A stretch of 64,000 nucleotides of DNA from Episyrphus balteatus (taxonomy: Eukaryota > Arthropoda > Insecta > Diptera > Syrphidae): the NCBI RefSeq assembly GCF_945859705.1, contig NC_079134.1, positions 154,167,718 through 154,231,717 on the forward strand. Reading direction: 5' to 3'. Positions within the stretch are counted from its first letter, which is position 1, and the number at the start of each line of letters is the position of its first letter. Below are positions 60,101 to 64,000 of this stretch, piece by piece. Under the pieces are notes generated by a model, which made no database searches, was not told where the DNA came from, and worked only from the letters and a program-made list of their open reading frames with translations. The position numbers and the translations under genes are program-made.

Positions 60101-63100
60101 AAACTTTAGGTTCAATTCGGTCGAGTTTGAAGGGAAAAATAAAATTAAATTGGAATATAATAGATGGCCTAAATAACATACCCGCCGATGGTATAATAGG
60201 CAGGGATATTCTTGGGAACCATGCTATAATTGACTCTGTTACCAAAACACTAAAATTTTTGGATAACAACAGAAAGCTGGTATCACAGTTTCCCCTTATA
60301 TATCCGTTTACTTCAAATAGAAAAAGTACCGAATTTCCAAGAACCTCTTCAAGACAAATAAAAAACAGGAGTCACAAATTAAGTGAAACGAGGGTTTCTT
60401 CCCCTAAAAAAAATGTTTTCAATGGATAATGTCTTAAACTTAATCTCTAACATATTTTCTAAAAAATATAAACAAGAAAAAGACGACTCTTTTGATCGAA
60501 GTCACATCCTCTTAGTGAAAAATATAAGAAGTTCTGTGAACAACGACAATCAAAAATTGAGATCAGTCAATCAATCAAGAGGCTTATGTCCGTGGGTACG
60601 CAAAGCATAACCACTTAAACTAAATCCTGTAAATCCTGTCTTGAGTTTTAAACTAGATAGTACTACAAACTTATTTTATTCAAAATTTCAGTAATTTATT
60701 ATTTATCTTTGTTTTTGAGCATTTAATCCAATTTTTTTTCTATTTTCAGATAACATTAAGATGTCAAAAACTCTTTAACCTAAATCTTTTCATATATTTT
60801 CCTTTCTTTAATACCTCAATTCATTATATCCCACTTTCTTCTCAATTCATTATTCCAATTCTTTTCTTTGTTTAAAGCCTAAAATATTTAAAGTTGCACT
60901 AATTAAATAAAAAATATATACATACTAAGAAAACTACATAAATAAATAACTGATTGACAACTACGAAAGTATAAAAACTAATTGAAGATCAATAAACAAT
61001 TGCTTTAAAAATTAATTATTAAAAAAAATGTTTCTTATAAAAACTACAAAAATACATAAATACCTTGTATATTAAAAATAATATATAATATATATGAAAT
61101 AAAATATATGAAATAATATATATGAAATAAAACAAATATAATTGATTAATTGATAACTTAAATAAATCAATTAACTTAACTTTAAGTTAAATAAAAGTAC
61201 AACAAAAAAAAATCAAATTCAAATATTAAATTTTTATGAAACTTAAACGTCATAAGTACTTGAAAATTATTATAACAATAAGAAAAAATATTATGAAATG
61301 TAAAAATAGTCTAAATATGAAAAAAAAAAAAAAAAAATTATTAAAATTAAGTATTAAACTTTATTAAATAAAAAAAAAAAAATACAAAGACAAAGACATT
61401 AAGACATTATTACGTAAAGGAGCTCTAAATTAAAATAAAATTGTAATATAAATATTACTTTAAAACTTTAAAATGAATGGTCACGAAGTTATGTTTGGGA
61501 AAGATGCTGAGAACTGTAAATAAAATGTTCTGCCAGTACCAGAGGTAAAAAATGTAGTCCCAGGTGGGGAGGGGAACCGCCTATCTTTATCTCTGTATTA
61601 AACGCACACTATTGCTCACATAAAAACTACCACATTTAACTACAAAGATGTTTCACCCATGCCAGAAAGCTGTAAGATCTAAGGGATATTTTACTCGAAT
61701 TGAAGTAGTTACAAGCATCAACATACTAGATGTCAAACTCATAAGTAATAGTTGATATGTAGCGTAACTCAAAGCCGAAATTACATGTCGAACTGCACAA
61801 CAGTCACCTAATTGGTAACAGTGCTAATGTTGGCGATCCCGTTCCTGCTTAAATATACTTGCTGGAGGCATTCAACTTCGATAAAATAATTCAATACCCT
61901 TCGAAGATGGGTATACTTCAACATCATATCACAAATAAGTTAAATTGTGTTAGAAATGTAAGCAATCGCATCTTGTGCAAGACGAGAGATAGAAATGGCA
62001 ATTGGTTCTCCCGAATTGAAGCAGACTGAGTCAAGGCTAATAATTGAAGATTAACTTGACGCCCCAATACATGGAAACTACAATCATCGCATCCGCAGCA
62101 AGCCGTCAAACAACACCAAACTCAAACTAAGCATACTGACCGAGAATCATAATATTTTATATTACTCCTAAACGTTGAAACTGTCATTTAAAAAAAAAAT
62201 ACAAGATTCATGTGCAATACATTCGAAATAATAAGAAAAAATATTAAATGTATTTTATCCAAATATGTAACTAAATAATAACATTAAAAAAAAAGACTAA
62301 ATTTGTAAGTTCCATAACATAATTTTATAAAAATGGTTTAAAGATATTTAAAACATTTAATGTATTCTAAATTCATAATTAACTACAAAGAAATTAAATT
62401 TAAAAAAAAATAAATAAAATAAAAAAATAAAACATATGTCAAAAAAGATAATTTATAGAAAATAAGAAATCAATTGTTATATTGTTATAAGAAAATGCTA
62501 AATAAATATGTGTTATTTAATCTTGTCGATCGTCATCCGGTTGATCGTGAGTTCTTCCTCCGGGTGGGGAGGGATGTTGTGCCCTCTTCCATACCTACCA
62601 GAGGAAATCGTCGTGCGTTGAACTCAGCACACTTCAATTGTAATGTTCACTTTGATTGTCCATTCGGATATTGTTTTGGGTCAATCAAAGTGCAATAAGA
62701 CAATAATTGAATTGTGCTGACTCTTTAAACGTGCCGACGATTATCCACTGAGGAAGTTGGGCTCGCGACTATCGGAATGACAAGACAAGTAGAGTCTCAT
62801 TCAATACCTTAACAAGAGTAGTTCAAATATTAATCACTGCGTTATCCCAAGGTATAACATATTAATGTTATAACAATATTGTACAAATGTATCAGACACA
62901 AAGTTTTAACGTTAACATTTAACCTTGTCTTCTATATAAGTTAAAATATTTGCCAGTTACGACCTACTATGATATTGCATTTTATATTCGAACAAGAATA
63001 GAACATTTTTCATGGCCATAAATAATTTGGCGCCGGGTACAAAGGGGTTAAGTCAGAAAATTTAGTTTTGAGAAAAATGAAATTGAAGTTTCAATTTTTT

Positions 63101-64000
63101 GTTTGTAAATCTGAATATTATTATTAAGAAAAAGTAATGATGCAGGAACATCATCTATAAGATCTTTTTACATATCCATATGCTGTTGACCAGAAAATGA
63201 ACGTTCTTAAAAAAAAATGTGTTGACTTAACACTTTAGAGCCATTTAGTCATCAAAAATAAACTTGATACAAAGGAGTTAAGTCAAGAAAAATCTTTGTT
63301 TACATTGATAACAAAGTTTAATTTGTAAAAGAAAGTTGGAAATATCAATGTGATTATTTACCAAATGTGAGAATTCTTTTTGAGCTAATATAATATACTG
63401 TAGAAAAATGAATTTTCGTTTTCTGTCTTCCTCTTGACTTAATGCCATTTTTTTTATTTTAAAATTAAAAATTAATGCAAAAACAAAGGAGTTAAGTCAA
63501 CTTACGCCCTTAGTATCACAAAATTTTAAAATTTTTTGACTTAAACCCTTCATTTCTAAAGGAAGGAGATACACTAGAGCTATGGCGATAGGACCAAACG
63601 AAAGAGAAAACAAAACTGACTAAATAAAAATCCGAAAATCGATTTTTTTGACTTAAAACCTTTGTACGCGGCAGCAAAGAATACACACATCGAATTCAGA
63701 ACTGAATGCTATTTTCCATTGCATTAATATAGCAGTACTAGAAATATCAATCAGTTAATAAAACACCATGATTCATAACCACATTCCCTATTTTAAATTC
63801 TATTTAAAATATTATGCCAATTTCACTTCATCTATAAGTACACTTTGTCTATACTTTTCGCTTTTAATAAATAATAATCCTTACCAAAAGTGCAATATAT
63901 CCATGAATAGCTTTATATGCAATTGAAAAATCACGTATATTTCCATTACAATAATCCTCGCACTCATCTAAGCTAGTTATATTCAATCGATGGTTATTGA
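39189..64000 (-). CDS. Rhodopsin-like GPCR, myosuppressin/FMRFamide-receptor-like, six exons (N-terminus off right edge)
   Basis: Minus-strand exons: 64000(partial)-63885, 51518-51350, 50973-50847, 47070-46882, 39772-39599, 39510-39189; all junctions are GT..AG and frames agree, giving 365 codons to TGA. Exon order: N-terminal ectodomain with an NIT glycosylation site and start of TM1; TM1-TM2 (FGTIANILNIIVL, LAVADMFVMIEYIPFATYMY); TM3 ending HTISIGLTVTLAIWRYVAI; TM4 and second extracellular loop; TM5 (FNFWIHSVIIKLLPCCILTV) and third intracellular loop; TM6-TM7 (LITEFPQGILGLL, LINAAIGFVLYGLMSKQFRT) and tail. W-R-Y replaces D-R-Y after TM3 and the TM7 motif lacks the usual NPxxY proline, both known from the dromyosuppressin-receptor group. 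It should be a plasma-membrane peptide receptor; ligand and orthologue cannot be told from sequence. The introns (up to 12.4 kb) are crowded with transposons. Confidence 0.92.
39906..40220. mobile_element. 315-bp foldback AAATAAAACACCATATTT
   Basis: AAATAAAACACCATATTT at 39906 is mirrored by its complement ending at 40220; matching inner blocks include 'gagaaaaatcaaattctttt'. GPCR intron. Confidence 0.7.
40602..41058. mobile_element. 457-bp MITE TGGGCACGTTCAG
   Basis: Ends TGGGCACGTTCAGGAAAT and (reverse complement) TGGGCAGGTTCAGAAACG, then a shared block 'tagggact..atatttaggtaa'. Possible ATAA target duplication. GPCR intron. Confidence 0.7.
41319..42512. mobile_element. Foldback ACACTGGTCTGCAA
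   Basis: ACACTGGTCTGCAA and its complement bound about 1.2 kb. Internal text 'gattc(a)aa(g)tc(a)gcaca' and 'aaaagtatacttttc' recurs in both orientations near 41910-41960, 42090-42140 and 42440-42480. GPCR intron. Confidence 0.65.
43168..43413. mobile_element. ~245-bp MITE GTCGGTGAAACCAGAAAAGT
   Basis: GTCGGTGAAACCAGAAAAGT followed by GTGTAACTCC at the left is matched perfectly by the complement at the right, arms of about 33 bp. GPCR intron. Confidence 0.8.
44147..44275. mobile_element. Short MITE, GGGCCAATTTTTCAAT family, copy 1
   Basis: 129 bp with ends GCCCTGATTTTTCAATCG and (reverse complement) GGGCCAATTTTTCAATAG; TA/TTA flanks. Same family as 47725-48151. Confidence 0.7.
44455..44985 (-). 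repeat. Dispersed repeat family A, shorter inverted copy
   Basis: Left end appears at 44949-44985 as the complement of ATGCACGACTGGGTCGCACG; a GTCT microsatellite (44535-44572) marks the usual GACA site and 'gatacctgccatagaacc' the usual GGTACC block. The hairpin end is missing. Confidence 0.7.
45215..45367. repeat. AAATCC-type fuzzy repeat closed by a 15-bp hairpin
   Basis: Degenerate repeats of about 10-12 bp ('aaatccgaaa', 'aatccaaaattccg') run to 45320, then TAAAATCCCGATAAT (45331-45345) pairs perfectly with 45353-45367. Similar words in the opposite orientation occur at 22945-23025. Confidence 0.65.
45661..45678 (+). other. Isolated gypsy-type primer-binding-site match
   Basis: TGGCGCCCAACGTGTGGC matches the tRNA-Lys-type primer-binding site of Ty3/gypsy elements with one base change. 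No LTR pair was found around it, so it may be a relic of an LTR element's 5' end or chance. Confidence 0.35.
45679..46881. other. GPCR intron sequence, nothing recognised
   Basis: AT-rich; no gene or repeat termini seen. Short frames here overlap the next exon or lack support. Confidence 0.4.
47725..48151. mobile_element. MITE, GGGCCAATTTTTCAAT family, copy 2 with TAA target duplication
   Basis: Ends GAGCCAATTTTTCAATC and (reverse complement) GGGCCAATTTTTCAATAG; TAA on both sides (47722-47724, 48152-48154). Sub-terminal 'cagtcagttaactg' words repeat inside. Fits PIF/Harbinger-type MITEs. Confidence 0.75.
48578..48640 (+). repeat. 15-bp tandem repeat, about four units
   Basis: TTATCATATTAACTG repeated with the last unit diverged (ttatcatactaactgg). 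GPCR intron. Confidence 0.8.
48641..50846. other. GPCR intron sequence, nothing recognised
   Basis: AT-rich intronic DNA without an identifiable element; a short CATA microsatellite near 49360-49385. Confidence 0.4.
51020..51328 (+). repeat. Heptamer minisatellite (ATAGAAA)n filling a GPCR intron
   Basis: About 40 units of a 7-bp A-rich motif (ATAGAAA with variants) occupy most of the 376-bp intron between the exons at 50847-50973 and 51350-51518. The long minus-strand frames rich in Phe, Leu and Ser across it are an artefact of the repeat. Confidence 0.9.
51519..52521. other. GPCR intron, nothing recognised
   Basis: AT-rich; no element ends or supported frames. Confidence 0.4.
52522..52884 (+). 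CDS. Possible small secreted/ectodomain protein, antisense in a GPCR intron
   Basis: A 120-codon frame. I do not recognise the family. Residues about 17-34 (ILCLHFAIFFIKIIAL) could be a signal peptide after a basic N-terminus. The rest has five cysteines (spacing about 8, 10, 24 and 9 residues) and two N-glycosylation sequons (NIT, NES). Codon choice and lack of homopolymer runs look more coding-like than the surrounding intron. A second short frame with a hydrophobic start follows at 52956-53147, and AATAAA repeats lie near 53157. No introns, homologue or promoter could be shown, so chance or an old coding relic remains possible. Confidence 0.35.
   Translation: MKTHKRKYLHRFRLSKCKILCLHFAIFFIKIIALKENNFFIYDSISKNVLVSNITIKITLCNDVGYYSHCFGIIKDQQSRCLFLENSDTNTLQNESLDLVKGNNRCMYLYDILSICMEML
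53148..54374. other. GPCR intron with a decayed family A end
   Basis: ACATGATTGGGTCGTACGAA at about 53807 resembles the left end of family A, followed by roughly 280 bp of similar AT-rich text (for example 'ggtatgccattttg' at 54046). Otherwise nothing recognised. Confidence 0.45.
54376..55354. mobile_element. Foldback element with ~130-bp arms
   Basis: The left arm ('gagtacgataattaaggc', 'gtagaggagttcaatacaat', 'tctatctcccccgttta') is mirrored at 55230-55354. The loop holds AT-rich text including 'ccaacggcaacactttt'. No coding capacity seen. Confidence 0.75.
55929..56235 (+). repeat. 5' LTR
   Basis: 307 bp, TG..CA ends. Identical to the 3' LTR over about the first 232 bp, then clearly different over the last ~75 bp. 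Contains an imperfect long hairpin (55979-56073). Confidence 0.9.
56237..56251 (+). other. Primer-binding site candidate
   Basis: TGGCGCAGCCGGTCC one base after the 5' LTR; resembles the TGGCGCAG.. class used by fly 17.6/297-type elements. Confidence 0.6.
56712..57231 (+). repeat. 14-bp minisatellite (GTTGCATGTGGCAA)n with 168-bp higher-order period
   Basis: About 37 units, variable mainly at GCATG/GCGTG/ACATG. A run of marked variants (GTGTGGGAAG then GTGTGGAAAG) appears at 56882 and again at 57050, exactly 168 bp (12 units) later, showing segmental amplification. Since 14 is not a multiple of three and the unit has no stop, several strands and frames are open; none is a gene. Confidence 0.92.
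57232..58761. mobile_element. hAT-like element with AGCTC-rich inverted ends, 8-bp flanks CAAGTTGC
   Basis: Starts CAGGGTTGCAAAAAGCTCA; right end, reverse complemented, CGGTTGCTACAAAGCTCA. Flanks CAAGTTGC at 57224-57231 and 58762-58769. About 100 bp at each end consist of AGCTC/GAGCT words in mirrored order, with tandem GCTCACTTTCA units at 58545-58655. Two tandem ~400-bp copies (57370-57768, 57847-58245; offset 476 bp) fill the middle. No transposase seen. Confidence 0.75.
57370..58245 (+). repeat. Two direct ~400-bp copies inside the hAT-like element
   Basis: Shared blocks include 'ccaaaaggtagcggggactc', 'ataggcatgatgtggcggtt' and 'gcggtttagcttccaggagc', offset by 476 bp, with few differences. 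Confidence 0.88.
59281..60429 (+). pseudogene. Degraded Gag zinc-knuckle / retropepsin-like frame with one amber stop
   Basis: A single plus frame is open from 59281 to 60429 except for one TAG at 59503-59505; a start ATG lies at 59314. Two CCHC knuckles are visible: CKFCKKTNHKSAYC before the stop and CDWCSRVGHSENEC after it. The C-terminal part resembles the retropepsin of 17.6/297-type elements, ending in GIIGRDIL, but at the active site the normal D-(T/S)-G reads D-E-N, so the protease should be inactive. There is no polymerase downstream. Confidence 0.7.
60430..62560. other. AT-rich 3' half of the LTR element, no pol
   Basis: Dense stops in all frames; no RT, RNase H or integrase motif found. 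Contains TATATGAAATAA-type local repeats (61085-61135). Confidence 0.6.
62575..62875 (+). repeat. 3' LTR
   Basis: 301 bp, preceded by the polypurine tract (62562-62574) and followed by ATAT. Diverges from the 5' LTR only after about position 62807. Confidence 0.9.
63027..63680. mobile_element. Foldback element GGTACAAAGGGGTTAAGTCA with internal motif copies
   Basis: GGGTACAAAGGGGTTAAGTC near the left edge is matched by TTGACTTAAAACCTTTGTAC near the right. The word GTTAAGTCA or its complement recurs about seven times between (near 63048, 63222, 63278, 63434, 63491, 63537, 63648). Intronic, next to the receptor's N-terminal exon. Confidence 0.65.

Larger units (their letters stand above)
55929..62875 (+). 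mobile_element. Complete non-autonomous Ty3/gypsy-type LTR retrotransposon
   Basis: Two LTRs (55929-56235 and 62575-62875) start TGTTGTGCCC and end GTTATAACA. ATAT direct repeats flank the element (55925-55928, 62876-62879). A primer-binding-site candidate TGGCGCAGCCGGTCC starts at 56237 and a polypurine tract GGGTGGGGAGGGA ends at 62574. Between them are a minisatellite, a nested hAT-like element, a degraded Gag/protease frame (59281-60429), then 2.1 kb of AT-rich sequence without reverse transcriptase, RNase H or integrase. It would need another element's enzymes. It lies in the longest GPCR intron, opposite to the gene. Confidence 0.88.

Noticed and set aside
59877..60269. 130-aa hydrophobic minus-strand frame
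   Set aside because: Antisense shadow of the Gag/protease-like frame.
1..64000. Search for tRNA genes, rRNA, CRISPR arrays or bacterial-type operons
   Set aside because: No B-box pair with a foldable cloverleaf, no rRNA core and no spacer-repeat array was seen; the window is ordinary eukaryotic chromosomal DNA.

Overview
The window is AT-rich, intron-rich eukaryotic DNA dominated by transposable-element debris. The host genes and elements (a DmsR-like neuropeptide receptor, BBS4, an SLC35F5-type carrier, CR1-like and Jockey/Loa-like LINEs, a Ty3/gypsy-type LTR element, hAT and TA/TWA-target MITEs) point to an insect, most likely a fly with an expanded genome. All gene models were read by eye from ORFs plus splice sites; no search or alignment program was run.

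Three host genes are supported. (1) Left edge, minus strand: the 5' part of an SLC35F5-like transporter gene, exons at 7491-7580 and 7288-7425 and probably 32-85; it continues off the left edge. Its ~7.2 kb intron holds a Tc1-like fragment, two copies of a dispersed repeat ('family A') and a CR1-like LINE with an open reverse-transcriptase frame. (2) Centre, plus strand: a complete ten-exon BBS4 gene (28064-34752, 496 aa), a TPR subunit of the ciliary BBSome, with a near-consensus RFX X-box about 95 bp upstream of its ATG. (3) Right side, minus strand: a rhodopsin-like GPCR of the myosuppressin/FMRFamide-receptor-like group, six exons from the right edge to 39189, lacking only its N-terminal exon(s). 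BBS4 and the GPCR are convergent, 4.4 kb apart.

8-25 kb has no confident host gene. It holds LINE remnants (10894-11123; 14118-15290), a nest of inverted-repeat and hAT elements (12.3-18.9 kb), two copies of an almost fully palindromic 135-bp MITE, and a hAT element with a perfect 8-bp target duplication sitting in the loop of a ~500-bp inverted repeat (21.5-23.9 kb). 25.2-27.9 kb is another hAT-like element with two foldback elements inside it, ending ~80 bp from the BBS4 X-box.

The GPCR introns hold many foldback/MITE elements, a heptamer minisatellite filling one short intron, a possible small secreted-protein ORF (52522-52884, plus) and a 6.9-kb LTR retrotransposon (55929-62875) with 4-bp target duplication, primer-binding site, polypurine tract and degraded Gag/protease frame but no polymerase. 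Inside that element are a 14-bp minisatellite with 168-bp higher-order period and a hAT-like element with AGCTC-rich inverted ends. No operon, CRISPR array, tRNA or rRNA gene was seen.
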